The notes under the pieces: generated by a model
Database searches by the model: none
The model's input: only the letters and a program-made list of their open reading frames with translations
Told to the model about the DNA's origin: nothing
Shown: positions 1-9,733 of the stretch, one piece after another
Position numbering within the stretch: position 1 is the first letter of the stretch
How the letters are laid out: each line of letters opens with the position of its first letter
Made by a program: the position numbers and the translations under genes
Assembly (NCBI RefSeq): GCF_029688735.1
Contig: NZ_JARULD010000002.1
Location: forward strand, 496,001-560,000
Direction of reading: 5' to 3'
DNA: 64,000 nt
DNA from: Qipengyuania flavescens
GTDB lineage: Bacteria > Pseudomonadota > Alphaproteobacteria > Sphingomonadales > Sphingomonadaceae

Positions 1-927
1 TGCTTCCGCGAGCATCTTTTCAGCCGCCGCGCGCACTGCATCTTCGGCGTCCGCAGTGCCGACCAGTTCGATCAGCGCATGCCATGCGTGGCTCCCGGCA
101 AGTGGTGCTCGCGCATCGGGTAGGTGGGCGATTACGGATTCAAGGCAATGTGCTGGCAGGACCTCGAACCCTTCCAGCATTTCGCCCGCAGCATCCTCGC
201 AATGCAGCAACAGTTCGCGCGCCGCGCCGATCGTTGGCAGGCCGACCCAGGCGACTAGGCGCTCACCGATTTCCGGCAGCAGGCGCAAGGTCGCGCCCGT
301 GACGATGCCCAGCGTGCCCTCCGATCCGATCAGCATCTGCTTGAGATCGAAGCCGCGATTGTCCTTCTTGAGCGGTGTAAGCGCGTCGAAGACAGAACCA
401 TCGGCCAGCACCGCCTCGATCCCCAGCACCTGCGCGCGCATCGTGCCATGGCGCAGCACCTGTGTGCCGCCCGCATTGGTCGAGATCAGGCCGCCTATCG
501 TGGCCGAACCCTTTCCCCCGAGGGTGAGCGGGAAGCGCATGCGCTCCGCCGCTGCTGCTTCGTGCAAGGTCTGAAGGATAACCCCTGCATCGCAAGTGAC
601 CTGTCGGGCGCGCGTATCGAGCTCGCGGATCGTGTCCATGCGGCGCAGCGACAGTAAGACCTGCGCTCCGCTCTCGTCGGGGGTTGCGCCGCCGGACATG
701 CCACTATTCCCCCCCTGCGGTACGATTGGGACCCCGTGGCGGGCGCACAATCTCACGAAAGCCGCGGTTTCTTCTGTGGAGGAGGGCGAAGCGAGGCCGA
801 CCGCCTTGCCGGTATAGCGACCGCGCCAGTCGGTTAGCCAGGGCGTGACCAGCTCGGGATCGGTAGTAAAGCCGCGCGACCCGAGCAGGCCAATGGCTTC
901 ATTGATGAAGGCTTGCGTATCGGACAT
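1..927 (-). CDS. FAD-linked oxidase (GlcD/DLD type), 3' end cut by the window
   Basis: The frame opens at the ATG at 927 (Met-Ser-Asp-Thr-Gln) and stays open for 309 codons to the window edge, so the C-terminus is missing. The protein shows the PCMH-type FAD domain of the glycolate oxidase GlcD / D-lactate / D-2-hydroxyglutarate dehydrogenase family: PQGGNSGMSGG near residue 81, GGKGSATIGGLISTNAGG near 130-145, and GSEGTLGIVT near 200. These enzymes oxidise 2-hydroxy acids with FAD and pass the electrons to a quinone or cytochrome. The substrate cannot be told from this part. Divergent from the small secreted protein at 1088. The family is clear, the exact enzyme is not. Confidence 0.88.
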   Translation of the reverse strand, partial: MSDTQAFINEAIGLLGSRGFTTDPELVTPWLTDWRGRYTGKAVGLASPSSTEETAAFVRLCARHGVPIVPQGGNSGMSGGATPDESGAQVLLSLRRMDTIRELDTRARQVTCDAGVILQTLHEAAAAERMRFPLTLGGKGSATIGGLISTNAGGTQVLRHGTMRAQVLGIEAVLADGSVFDALTPLKKDNRGFDLKQMLIGSEGTLGIVTGATLRLLPEIGERLVAWVGLPTIGAARELLLHCEDAAGEMLEGFEVLPAHCLESVIAHLPDARAPLAGSHAWHALIELVGTADAEDAVRAAAEKMLAEA

Positions 928-1087
928 CGCGGCATCCTTGCCACAGGTTGGCGGGCAAACGCCACCGCCTTGCTATCGCGGCTCGATCAATTAAGCGGAT
1001 ATTCAAGCGCATGGGGGCAAGGGGGCATCCGTCGCTGATGAGCGAGCCGCGAGTATTTTGCGGCACAGGAGCCGACCGAACGCGCCA

Positions 1088-1657
1088 ATGCCATTTGTTT
1101 CCGTCATCCTCTCTCTGCTGCTTCCGCTGGCAGCCACATCCGACGATGTGCGGGCAGACGAGGTTGCGCGGCAGGCGCAGGAACAGGCCGGGCCGATGTC
1201 GCGTGACGACATGTCCGAACGCCTGCCGCCATGGCACGGGCTGGCGGACCTCTCGAAGCCGCCGATCGCCAACCAGGTCCGGATCGAGCGCCGTGTGATC
1301 TTGCGGATCAGCCCTCAGCCCAGCCGCGCACGGAGCAATCTACTTTCGCAGTTGCCGCGCCAACCGGTCGCGACGCAGTTGGTGGAGCGGCCGATGGGCG
1401 ATTGCCTCCCGGCCAACGGCATCGTCGGCGTGTCCGACCGCGGAAGCCGCCTCATCATTTATATGCGCGACCGCAGCCTGATTTCCGCACAGCTGGAAAA
1501 GGCTTGTAGCCCCCGCGATTTCTATCTCGGCTTCTATGTTGAGCGCAGTGATGACGGTCAGCTCTGTGTAGATCGCGACCGGTTGATGTCGCGGGCGGGT
1601 GCGAAGTGCCGGATTTCCGAGATGAACCGGCTCGTTGCCGTTCGGCCACGCGACTAG
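1088..1657 (+). CDS. Secreted protein of unknown function
   Basis: This 189-residue protein is not recognised. It starts with a hydrophobic stretch (MPFVSVILSLLLPLAA) followed by Thr-Ser-Asp-Asp, which looks like a Sec signal peptide for a periplasmic product. The mature part is polar, with several Cys (a CSPRDF segment, a CVDRD segment, a late AKCRISE segment) that could form disulfides. The ATG at 1088 is preferred over the TTG at 1058, because the signal-like sequence begins there. It stands alone between a divergent oxidase and the helicase gene, and no partner is evident. Confidence 0.7.
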   Translation: MPFVSVILSLLLPLAATSDDVRADEVARQAQEQAGPMSRDDMSERLPPWHGLADLSKPPIANQVRIERRVILRISPQPSRARSNLLSQLPRQPVATQLVERPMGDCLPANGIVGVSDRGSRLIIYMRDRSLISAQLEKACSPRDFYLGFYVERSDDGQLCVDRDRLMSRAGAKCRISEMNRLVAVRPRD

Positions 1658-1784
1658 GCAAACCGGCGCGCAAGGCCGCGCTTATCTTGACTTTACCGCC
1701 CGAAACCGCAAAGGGCGCGGCCTGCCGATGGCGCATTCTTGCGCCATGCGACCGGCACCAAATCCAGGGATACATTTGACGCGC

Positions 1785-3164
1785 ATGACCTTTGCCGATC
1801 TCGGCCTTTCCCCTGACTTGCTCAAGGCAGTCGACGAAGCCGGCTATACCGAGCCGACCGACATTCAGCGCGAGGCCATTCCGCCGGTGCTGATGATGAA
1901 GGACATCATCGGCATCGCGCAGACCGGCACCGGCAAGACGGCGAGCTTCGTCTTGCCGATGATCGACATAATGGCCAGCGGCCGGCGTCGCGCCCTGATG
2001 CCGCGTTCGTTGATCCTCGCACCGACCCGCGAACTGGCGGCGCAGGTGGCGGAAAACTTCGAGAAATATGGCAAGAACCATGACCTTAAGCTCGCCCTCC
2101 TCATCGGGGGCGTGCAGATGGGTGATCAGGTGAAGGCGCTGAACGAAGGCGTCGACGTGCTGATCGCGACGCCGGGCCGCCTGATGGATCTGTTCGAGCG
2201 TGGTAAGATCCTGCTCAATGGCTGCGAGCTTCTGGTCATCGACGAGGCCGATCGCATGCTCGACATGGGCTTCATTCCCGATATCGAGTTCATCTGTTCC
2301 AAGCTGCCCGAACAGCGCCAGACCATGCTATTCTCGGCCACCATGCCGCCGCCGATCGAGAAGCTGGCCAAGAAATTCCTCAACAATCCCAAGCGGATCG
2401 AAGTCAGCCGCGCGGCGACGACCAACAAGGACATTACCGCCTTCAAGGTGCCGGTCACGAGCCGCCAGAAGCGCGAGACCCTGCGCTGGCTGCTCAACAA
2501 CGACCTGGTCGAAACTGCTATCATCTTCGCCAACCGCAAGACGACCGTTCGCGAGCTCAACAAGAGCCTGCAGCGCCACGGCTTCGCTTCGAGCGAAATC
2601 CATGGCGACATGGACCAGTCGAGCCGCCTCAAGGAACTCGATCGCTTCAAGAAGGGCGATGTGAATATCCTCGTGGCGTCCGACGTTGCTGCGCGCGGGC
2701 TCGACATCAAGGGCGTCAGCCACGTGTTCAATTTCGACACGCCGTGGCACCCGGACGATTATGTCCACCGCATCGGCCGCACGGGACGGGCAGGGGCAAA
2801 GGGTCGCGCCTTCACCTTCGTCGCCCCCGAAGATGCCGAAGCAATCGAGAATGTCGAGAAGCTGACCGGCTCGAAGATCGACGTCTTCGGCAAGAAGGAT
2901 GTGCGCGTCGCGCTGAAGGCCCCCGGCGCGAACAAGGGGGCCGACGCCGATGACGTGAACGATGACGGTGCGGCTTCGGAGAAAGGCAAGGACCGGAAGC
3001 AAGCGCCGCCGAAGGCAAAGCCTGCGAACGCGGAGCGGGATGCCAAGCCGAAACGAGATCGTGAGCCGAAGGGGCGAGGCAAGGCATCCGCCGACAGTAC
3101 GCCCGCCGATGCGGGCGACTGGAATGGGCCGGTTCCGGGCTTCCTGGACGTCTCGGCGACCTGA
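1785..3164 (+). CDS. DEAD-box ATP-dependent RNA helicase, RhlE-like
   Basis: All helicase motifs are present and in order: AQTGTGKT (45-52, ATP binding), PTRELA (80-85), TPGR, DEAD (153-156), SAT (184-186), ARGLD and HRIGRTGRAG in the second RecA domain. The Q-motif region (FADLGLS...GYTEPTDIQ) opens the protein, which supports the ATG at 1785. A TTG at 1776 with AGGGA five bases upstream is a possible alternative start. After about residue 375 comes a Lys/Glu/Asp-rich low-complexity tail typical of RhlE/DeaD proteins and thought to bind RNA. Probable role: remodelling RNA in ribosome assembly or mRNA decay. Total 459 residues. Confidence 0.93.
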   Translation: MTFADLGLSPDLLKAVDEAGYTEPTDIQREAIPPVLMMKDIIGIAQTGTGKTASFVLPMIDIMASGRRRALMPRSLILAPTRELAAQVAENFEKYGKNHDLKLALLIGGVQMGDQVKALNEGVDVLIATPGRLMDLFERGKILLNGCELLVIDEADRMLDMGFIPDIEFICSKLPEQRQTMLFSATMPPPIEKLAKKFLNNPKRIEVSRAATTNKDITAFKVPVTSRQKRETLRWLLNNDLVETAIIFANRKTTVRELNKSLQRHGFASSEIHGDMDQSSRLKELDRFKKGDVNILVASDVAARGLDIKGVSHVFNFDTPWHPDDYVHRIGRTGRAGAKGRAFTFVAPEDAEAIENVEKLTGSKIDVFGKKDVRVALKAPGANKGADADDVNDDGAASEKGKDRKQAPPKAKPANAERDAKPKRDREPKGRGKASADSTPADAGDWNGPVPGFLDVSAT

Positions 3165-3323
3165 AACATGATTTACGCTCGCTTTACTTTGATCGGGCAA
3201 TAGATACATCCGAAAGCGTCGCTCGGACACCGCCGGGCGAGAGTTCAGGCTGCAGTACGCGATCCGGAATTGCGTGATGCTCCGGGGGTGTCGAGTTTGG
3301 AAAATCCAGAAGTTTTCGCGAGT

Positions 3324-4574
3324 ATGCGGAACGACGAATACGACGTGGTCGTGTTCGGCTTGGGCTATATCGGCCTGCCGACCGCATCGATCATCGCCTC
3401 GTCCGGAATGCGTGTTTGCGGCGTGGACGTTTCCGAGCGCGTGGTCGACACGATCAACCGCGGTGCCATCCATATCGAGGAGAAAGACCTCGACCAGCTC
3501 GTGGAGCGGGTGGTCAAGGACAAGATGCTGTGCGCCTCGCTCAATGCGCCGCAAGCGCAGTTTCACGTCATCGCCGTGCCGACACCGCTGCTGGAGGACA
3601 ATACGCCCGGTCTGGATTATGTCATGAGCGCGGTGGAAGCGATCGCCCCGAAGCTCAGGCCCGGCGATTGCATTATTCTGGAGTCGACCTCGCCGGTGGG
3701 GACGACCGACGATGTGGCGAAGCTGATCGCGCTACGGCGCCCCGATCTGGGTGTGCCGGGCAATACGTTCGGGCCCGCCGATATCGCCATTGCTTACTGC
3801 CCGGAGCGCGTCCTGCCGGGCAAGATCATCGCTGAACTGCGGTCGAATGATCGGGTGATCGGCGGAATGACACCTGAGTGTTCGACGAAAGCCCGTCGTC
3901 TCTATGCCCGCTTCGTCGAAGGGATCTGTTTCGAAACGGATGCGCGTTCGGCGGAGATGGTCAAGCTGGTCGAAAACAGCTTCCGGGACGTCAATATCGC
4001 ATTCGCCAACGAATTGTCCCTCGTCGCGGACCGGTTCGACATCAACGTCTGGGAAGTCATCCGGCTGGCCAACCGGCACCCGCGCGTCAACGTGCTGCAA
4101 CCGGGACCGGGCGTTGGGGGGCACTGCATCGCGGTGGATCCCTGGTTCCTGGTGGCTGCAGCACCCGAAGAAACGCCGCTGATCCGCACGGCGCGCCAGG
4201 TCAATCTCCAAAAGACCAAACATGTGATCGAAGGCCTGTGCGCCATGGCAAAAGCCCAACCGACCGGCAAGGTCGCCGTTCTGGGCTTGGCCTTCAAACC
4301 CGATATCGACGATTTTCGCGAAAGTCCCGCGCTGGAGATTGCAGAGCACTTGGCCGCCGAGATCGGCGACCGCATGCTGGTCGTCGAACCCTTTGCAACC
4401 GAACTGCCGCCGCGGCTGCAGCAATCCAGCGCGCAGCTTGTTTCACTGGAAGAAGCTCTCGAGGCGGCAGAAACCGTTGCCATCCTGGTCGATCACACGG
4501 ATTTCAAACACCTCTCGCTGAGCGATTTTACCGGCAAGCAGGTCTACGATACACGGGGCTTGCTGCAGCGATGA
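3324..4574 (+). CDS. wecC: UDP-N-acetyl-D-mannosaminuronate dehydrogenase (WecC-like)
   Basis: A nucleotide sugar dehydrogenase of the UDP-Glc/GDP-Man family that oxidises C6 in two NAD-dependent steps. The N-terminal Rossmann motif GLGYIGLP lies at residues 10-17. The catalytic Cys is in GPGVGGHCIAVDPWF (about 265), and the second nucleotide domain has GLAFKPDIDDFRESPA. The next gene encodes the UDP-GlcNAc 2-epimerase and starts inside this stop codon (ATGA at 4571), which makes UDP-ManNAc the likely substrate and UDP-ManNAcA the product. Start chosen at ATG 3324; a TTG at 3270 would add 18 non-conserved residues. 416 residues. Confidence 0.88.
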   Translation: MRNDEYDVVVFGLGYIGLPTASIIASSGMRVCGVDVSERVVDTINRGAIHIEEKDLDQLVERVVKDKMLCASLNAPQAQFHVIAVPTPLLEDNTPGLDYVMSAVEAIAPKLRPGDCIILESTSPVGTTDDVAKLIALRRPDLGVPGNTFGPADIAIAYCPERVLPGKIIAELRSNDRVIGGMTPECSTKARRLYARFVEGICFETDARSAEMVKLVENSFRDVNIAFANELSLVADRFDINVWEVIRLANRHPRVNVLQPGPGVGGHCIAVDPWFLVAAAPEETPLIRTARQVNLQKTKHVIEGLCAMAKAQPTGKVAVLGLAFKPDIDDFRESPALEIAEHLAAEIGDRMLVVEPFATELPPRLQQSSAQLVSLEEALEAAETVAILVDHTDFKHLSLSDFTGKQVYDTRGLLQR

Positions 4575-5707
4575 GCGGCCGTCCCATGATAATGGTGACC
4601 TTCGGCACGAGGCCGGAGGCGATCAAGATGTTTCCAGTCGTCCACGCCTTGCGCGCGGATGACCGCTTCGATGTAAAAGTCGCAGTGACGGCGCAGCATC
4701 GCGAGATGCTGGACCAGGTGTTGGCAATTGCGGAGATGACGCCCGACATCGACCTCGATCTGATGCAGCACGGTCAAAGTCTCGACGCGCTTGCATCACG
4801 CATCTTGCTCAGTTTTGGCCAGGTGCTGGACGACGAAAAACCCGATCGCGTGCTGGTCCATGGCGATACGCTGACGACCATGATGGTCACCCTATCGTGC
4901 TATTTCCGCAAGATTCCGATCGGTCATGTCGAAGCGGGTTTGCGCAGCGGCGACATCTATTCGCCGTGGCCTGAAGAGGTAAACCGGCGGGTCACCGGCA
5001 CGATTGCCGATCTTCACTTCGCGCCAACCCAAACTGCTGCAGACGCCTTGCTGGCAGAAAACAAAGCGCACGAAGACGTGTTCGTGACCGGGAATACCGT
5101 GATCGACGCGCTGCTCGCGACGAAGTCGAAACTGGAAGCCGATCCGGCGCTGAGCCGGGAAATCGACACCGCCCTGGCCGGGGTCGGGAGCAAGCGCCTG
5201 ATCGCCGTGACGGCGCATCGCCGGGAGAATTTCGGGCAGGGCATGCGCAACATCGCTGCCGCATTGCAAACCTTGGCCCGACGCGAGGACATCGCGATCG
5301 TCTATCCGGTGCACCCCAATCCGAACGTCGCAGGCGTGATGAACGAACAGCTTGGGTCGCTGGATAATATCCACCTCATCGACCCGCTCGACTATCCGAA
5401 CTTCGTCCGCATGATGATGCGGGCCGACATTATCCTGACCGATAGCGGCGGCATCCAGGAAGAGGCCCCCAGTCTGGGTAAACCCGTGCTGGTAATGCGT
5501 GATACGACCGAGCGCCCCGAAGGCATAGCTGCCGGGACTGCCCTGCTTGTCGGTGCCGATAGCGAGGCAATCGTCGATCAGACATCTCGGCTGCTCGACG
5601 ATCCGGAATCGTATGCCACGGTCGCACAGGCGCATAATCCTTACGGTGACGGCACGGCGGCGCGGCAGATCGTGGAGATCATGGCCGTAAGACACGGCCT
5701 GGCCTGA
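4571..5707 (+). CDS. wecB: UDP-N-acetylglucosamine 2-epimerase, non-hydrolysing
   Basis: Interconverts UDP-GlcNAc and UDP-ManNAc in the cytoplasm. It begins with TFGTRPEAIKM, the standard N-terminal signature. It also has VHGDTLTTM, HVEAGLRSGD, TAHRRENFG and the UDP-binding TDSGGIQEEAP with a following GKPVLVMRDTTERPE. The 378-residue length is normal for the family. The ATG overlaps the dehydrogenase stop by 4 bases, so the two are co-translated. Together they supply UDP-ManNAcA for a surface polysaccharide. No glycosyltransferase or flippase genes are nearby. Confidence 0.93.
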   Translation: MSGRPMIMVTFGTRPEAIKMFPVVHALRADDRFDVKVAVTAQHREMLDQVLAIAEMTPDIDLDLMQHGQSLDALASRILLSFGQVLDDEKPDRVLVHGDTLTTMMVTLSCYFRKIPIGHVEAGLRSGDIYSPWPEEVNRRVTGTIADLHFAPTQTAADALLAENKAHEDVFVTGNTVIDALLATKSKLEADPALSREIDTALAGVGSKRLIAVTAHRRENFGQGMRNIAAALQTLARREDIAIVYPVHPNPNVAGVMNEQLGSLDNIHLIDPLDYPNFVRMMMRADIILTDSGGIQEEAPSLGKPVLVMRDTTERPEGIAAGTALLVGADSEAIVDQTSRLLDDPESYATVAQAHNPYGDGTAARQIVEIMAVRHGLA

Positions 5708-5759
5708 AATCGACTTTCCCGTTTACCGCAGTTTTACCGTGAATCGGCATGATGGTGGA

Positions 5760-6587
5760 ATGAGCGAGCTCCTCCACCCTCTGCTGGCGTTTTTTCGCGA
5801 GCTATTGATCTATGGCGGGGTGTTCGCTCTCCTCGCGCTGGTGGTTAAGCGGCGCGCTGTGTTCGATGCCATGGCAAAATGCCGCCAAGAGGCAGGCACC
5901 AATCTGGGTCTCGCAGCCCTGAACGCTCTTGTTGTGGTGCCGCTTTTTGCCATTCCCGCGACCGCCTTGGCAGCGTTTCTCGACGGCAAGGGATATTTCG
6001 GAGATTTCTGGGACCGGCTGCCCGAAATCCCCGTGTTGTTGCTGACCATCGTACTTATCGATTTCGTCGCCTACTGGCGGCACCGTCTCGAGCATGATCG
6101 AGCATTGTGGCGCTTTCACGCGACACATCACGCGGATACCGCGATCCATTGGCTGTCCGTCCAACGCAAGCATCCGGTGGCGAAGATCATCTCGCTCTTC
6201 TTCGACCTGTCGCTGGTAATTGCGCTTGGTCTTCCCCCTTGGGCGATCTTCGGAGCGACGCTGATTCGCGGAGCATGGGGGCATTTCATCCACGCCGATG
6301 TGCCCTGGACCCTAGGCGCGTTCGGCGAAGTGCTTGTCTCTCCAGCGGCTCATCGCCTTCATCACATTCGCGACGAGCGCCTGATGGGGACCAATTACGG
6401 CAACACCATCACGCTGTGGGACAAGCTGTTCGGCACATGGTGCAACCCGGCTCCCTATCTCGACTGCGAGACCGGGATCGAGGAAGGCACTCGCGGCATC
6501 TGGGGCGAACTGAAACGGCCGTGGGAAGCCCGCTATCGCGAGCCAGCCAAGACGATCGACGAAATTCCGGACAAGGTTAGCGCCTGA
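5760..6587 (+). CDS. Fatty acid hydroxylase / sterol desaturase family membrane protein
   Basis: Carries the three His clusters of this di-iron integral membrane family: HRLEH, HATHH and later HRLHH, after about three hydrophobic helices (for example LLIYGGVFALLALVV and the IPVLLLTIVLIDFVAYW stretch). These enzymes hydroxylate or desaturate lipids, sterols or carotenoids at the membrane surface. The substrate cannot be read from the sequence. The length (275 residues) exceeds a CrtZ-type carotene hydroxylase. ATG 5760 is taken as the start, but a GTG at 5739 in the same frame is possible; ribosome binding signals are weak for both. Confidence 0.85.
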   Translation: MSELLHPLLAFFRELLIYGGVFALLALVVKRRAVFDAMAKCRQEAGTNLGLAALNALVVVPLFAIPATALAAFLDGKGYFGDFWDRLPEIPVLLLTIVLIDFVAYWRHRLEHDRALWRFHATHHADTAIHWLSVQRKHPVAKIISLFFDLSLVIALGLPPWAIFGATLIRGAWGHFIHADVPWTLGAFGEVLVSPAAHRLHHIRDERLMGTNYGNTITLWDKLFGTWCNPAPYLDCETGIEEGTRGIWGELKRPWEARYREPAKTIDEIPDKVSA

Positions 6588-6624
6588 TATTTGCCGTCGA
6601 TCGGCTGACTGCTAGGCCACCGCA

Positions 6625-7293
6625 ATGGGATTGGGGCAGGACATCTGGCAGGGCCACGGTCGTGGGCAGCCACGCTTTCGCGACCAGCTGGGGCGGCGGG
6701 TTCCGCTGCGGAGACTTGTACGCAACGGACCGCGTGCGATCGGGACCGGGCTCTCGCGCAAGCTTCTGGGCAAGCGGCCCGCCCGGCCATGGATTTCATA
6801 CGATGCGGCCGATGCGCTGGGGCGCCACCTCGGCGATAACTCTCGCGTGCTCGAATTCGGTTCGGGCATGTCGACCGCGTGGTACGCTGCGCGGGCCGGC
6901 GACGTACTCAGCATCGAACGGGACGCGGAGTGGTTCGCCGAAGTCTCCAGCCGCCTGGCGACTCTGGTGAACGCGGAGTTGCGCCTGTGCGCAAGCCGCG
7001 AAGCCTACCTTGCCATCGAGGACGACCGGCAATTCGATCTCATAATGATCGACGGGGCATGGCGAGACGACTGCGCGCGGTTGGCCACCCAGCATCTTGC
7101 GCCGGGCGGGGTAATCTACTGCGACAATACCGACAAACAGGGTGGCACTTCGGGCGATCTAACGGAAGCGCGCCGCCTGCTGATCGCATTCGCGGAAGAG
7201 CGGAACCTGCCGTGGACCGAAATTACCGATTTCGCCCCGACGCAATTCTTCGTGGAGCGGGCCTTGTGGGTCGGGCCGAACGCGCCGCGCTAA
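6625..7293 (+). CDS. Class I SAM-dependent methyltransferase
   Basis: The SAM-binding motif I is VLEFGSGMSTAWYA (about 73-86), followed by an acidic motif II (VLSIERDAEW) and LIMIDGAWRDD with the post-III APGGVIYCDN segment. This is a standard Rossmann methyltransferase core. The first 50 residues are Arg-rich and variable. The substrate is unknown. The stop codon overlaps that of the convergent uvrD gene by 4 bases, leaving no room for a terminator between them. Confidence 0.82.
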   Translation: MGLGQDIWQGHGRGQPRFRDQLGRRVPLRRLVRNGPRAIGTGLSRKLLGKRPARPWISYDAADALGRHLGDNSRVLEFGSGMSTAWYAARAGDVLSIERDAEWFAEVSSRLATLVNAELRLCASREAYLAIEDDRQFDLIMIDGAWRDDCARLATQHLAPGGVIYCDNTDKQGGTSGDLTEARRLLIAFAEERNLPWTEITDFAPTQFFVERALWVGPNAPR

Positions 7294-9599
7294 TCCGCCA
7301 GTTTGACGAAACTATCGAGCACGCGCTTCTCACCCGCTTTTTCGAATTCGATGACCAGCTTGTTGCCTTCCTGATCGACTACGGTGCCGTAGCCGAACTT
7401 GTCGTGAAACACGCGGGCACCGATTGCGATGTCGGTGCGCGGCTTGGCGGCGAAGCTGGCGGCACTGCGGCCCGGTTCGGCGAGCCGCTTGGGCGTCGCA
7501 TCATATCCGGTCGATAGCGCCCGTTGCCAACCCGGGCCGCGCTTGTCCGCACGTCCCGGCGCGTCGCGCGCGACATGTGCGAAGGGATCTTCGGTTTCGG
7601 TCCAGTTCGCCCGCCAGAGCGATGCGCCGCCGGTCATCGTTGTCTCGCGCTCGATCGTTTCCTCGGGAAGCTCGTCGATAAACCTGCTGGGAATCGAGCT
7701 GGTCCACTGGCCATAGATACGCCGGTTGGCGGCGTGGAAAATCGTGCAGCGGCGCTTGGCGCGCGTGATGGCGACATAGGCGAGGCGGCGTTCCTCCTCG
7801 AGGCTGGCCAGCCCGCCCTCGTCGAGCGCGCGCTGGCTGGGGAAGACGCCTTCCTCCCAACCCGGCAGGAAGACGTGATCGAACTCCAGCCCCTTGGCCG
7901 CGTGCATCGTCATGATGGTCAGCTTCTCGCCATCGTCGGCGCGGTCGTTGTCCATCACCAGGCTGACATGCTCGAGGAAATCGGTGAGGCTCTCGTATTC
8001 CTCCATCGCGCGGGCGAGTTCGGAGAGGTTTTCCAACCGTCCGGCGCTTTCGGCGCTGCGGTCTTTCTGCAGCATATCCTCATACCCGCTTTCGGCGATG
8101 ACCATGCGCAGGAGCTCGGACGGCGTGACTTTCTCGGACTGCTGCCGCCAATGCACGAACTGGGCAAGCAGTCCCGTCAGGGTATTGCGCGCGCGGGCGG
8201 GCAACTCATCGCTGTCCGCGAGATCGAGCGAGGCGGCGGCCAGCGGCAGCTGCGTGCGGCGGGCATGGCGGCGCATCGCCTCCAGCGTCTTTGCGCCGAG
8301 GCCGCGCTTGGGCTGGTTGTAGATCCGTTCGAAGGCGAGATCGTCGGCCGGCTGCTCGATGACGCGCAAATAGGCAAGGGCATCGCGGATTTCGGCGCGT
8401 TCGTAGAAACGAAAGCCGCCGACGATGCGGTAGTTGAGGCCGATCTGGATGAACCGGTCTTCGAATTCGCGCGTCTGGTACTGCGCGCGCACGAGGATCG
8501 CGACCTCGTCCAGCGAGGCGCCTTCGGATTCCAGCCGCTCGATTTCCTCGCCGACTCGGCGCGCCTCTTCGGGCCCATCCCAGACGCCGATCACGCGCAC
8601 TTTCTCGCCTGCCGGAAGTTCGGTCCACAGCGTCTTGCCTAGCCGCTCGCTATTGGCGTCGATCAGCCCCGAGGCCGCGGCGAGAATTTGCGGGGTGGAG
8701 CGATAATTCTGCTCCAGCTTGATCACCGCTGCGCCGGGAAAATCCTTCTCGAACTTGAGGATATTGGCCACTTCTGCGCCGCGCCAGGAATAGATCGACT
8801 GGTCGTCATCCCCCACCACGCAGATGTTCTTGCGATCCTGCGCCAGCAGGCGGAGCCACAGATACTGGACCTGGTTGGTGTCCTGATACTCGTCGACAAG
8901 GATGTATTTATAGCGTCTCTGATACTGCTCCAGCACGTCGCGATGCTGGCGGAAAATGTTCAGCATGTGGAGCAGCAGGTCGCCGAAATCGCAGGCGTTG
9001 AGCGTCTTCAGTCGTTCTTGATACAGTTTGTAGAACTTCGCGCCCTGACCGTTGGCGTAAGCTTCGTTCTCGGCCGCATCGAGGTCACCGGGATTGAGGC
9101 CGCGGTTCTTCCAGCGGTCGATCAGCCCGGCCAGCTGGCGCGCCGGCCACCGCTTTTCGTCCAGCTCTTCCTGCTGTATCATCTGCTTGAGCAGGCGCAA
9201 CTGATCGTCGGTGTCGATTATGGTGTAGTTGCTTTGGAGGCCGACCAGCTCGGCATGGCGGCGAAGCATGCGCGCACCGATCGAATGGAATGTGCCCAGC
9301 CATGGCATGCCCTCCACGGCATCGCCGATGTGCCCCCCGACACGCTCGCGCATCTCTCGCGCCGCCTTGTTGGTGAAGGTCACGCACAGGATCTCGGAGG
9401 GCCACGCCCGGCGGGTCGCGATGAGATGTGCCAAACGCGCGGTGAGTGCTGCGGTTTTGCCGGTACCCGCTCCGGCCAGCATCAAAACCGGTCCTTCGGT
9501 GGTAAGAACAGCTTGCCGCTGGGGAGGGTTCAACCGCGCTGCATAGGGCGGAATTCCGTCGGTTTCAGCGGTCTCCGAGATGGGTACGAGATCTGACAT
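7290..9599 (-). CDS. uvrD: ATP-dependent DNA helicase UvrD/PcrA
   Basis: A superfamily 1A 3'-5' DNA helicase for nucleotide excision and mismatch repair and for clearing proteins from DNA. Motifs: Q-motif LNPPQRQAV, Walker A AGAGTGKT (42-49), VTFTNKAAREM (Ia), VDEYQDTN (II), GDDDQSIYSWRGA (III), LEQNYRST (IV), TMHAAKGLEFDHVF (V) and EERRLAYVAITRAK (VI). The last 45 residues form a small beta domain (GARVFHDKFGYGTVV...) like the C-terminal Tudor-like domain that ties PcrA/UvrD to RNA polymerase. 769 residues, full length. Confidence 0.97.
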   Translation of the reverse strand: MSDLVPISETAETDGIPPYAARLNPPQRQAVLTTEGPVLMLAGAGTGKTAALTARLAHLIATRRAWPSEILCVTFTNKAAREMRERVGGHIGDAVEGMPWLGTFHSIGARMLRRHAELVGLQSNYTIIDTDDQLRLLKQMIQQEELDEKRWPARQLAGLIDRWKNRGLNPGDLDAAENEAYANGQGAKFYKLYQERLKTLNACDFGDLLLHMLNIFRQHRDVLEQYQRRYKYILVDEYQDTNQVQYLWLRLLAQDRKNICVVGDDDQSIYSWRGAEVANILKFEKDFPGAAVIKLEQNYRSTPQILAAASGLIDANSERLGKTLWTELPAGEKVRVIGVWDGPEEARRVGEEIERLESEGASLDEVAILVRAQYQTREFEDRFIQIGLNYRIVGGFRFYERAEIRDALAYLRVIEQPADDLAFERIYNQPKRGLGAKTLEAMRRHARRTQLPLAAASLDLADSDELPARARNTLTGLLAQFVHWRQQSEKVTPSELLRMVIAESGYEDMLQKDRSAESAGRLENLSELARAMEEYESLTDFLEHVSLVMDNDRADDGEKLTIMTMHAAKGLEFDHVFLPGWEEGVFPSQRALDEGGLASLEEERRLAYVAITRAKRRCTIFHAANRRIYGQWTSSIPSRFIDELPEETIERETTMTGGASLWRANWTETEDPFAHVARDAPGRADKRGPGWQRALSTGYDATPKRLAEPGRSAASFAAKPRTDIAIGARVFHDKFGYGTVVDQEGNKLVIEFEKAGEKRVLDSFVKLAD

Positions 9600-9733
9600 G
9601 AGCTCCGGAACAGCTAGGGAACGCGGGGCGGCAATACAAGTCTAACCGGCCCGGACGTACTCAGGGCCCACGGAACAATGAGGGACGGTGCTGCGTAGGA
9701 TGAGCAATGGAAACAAAGATGGAGAACACTCCA

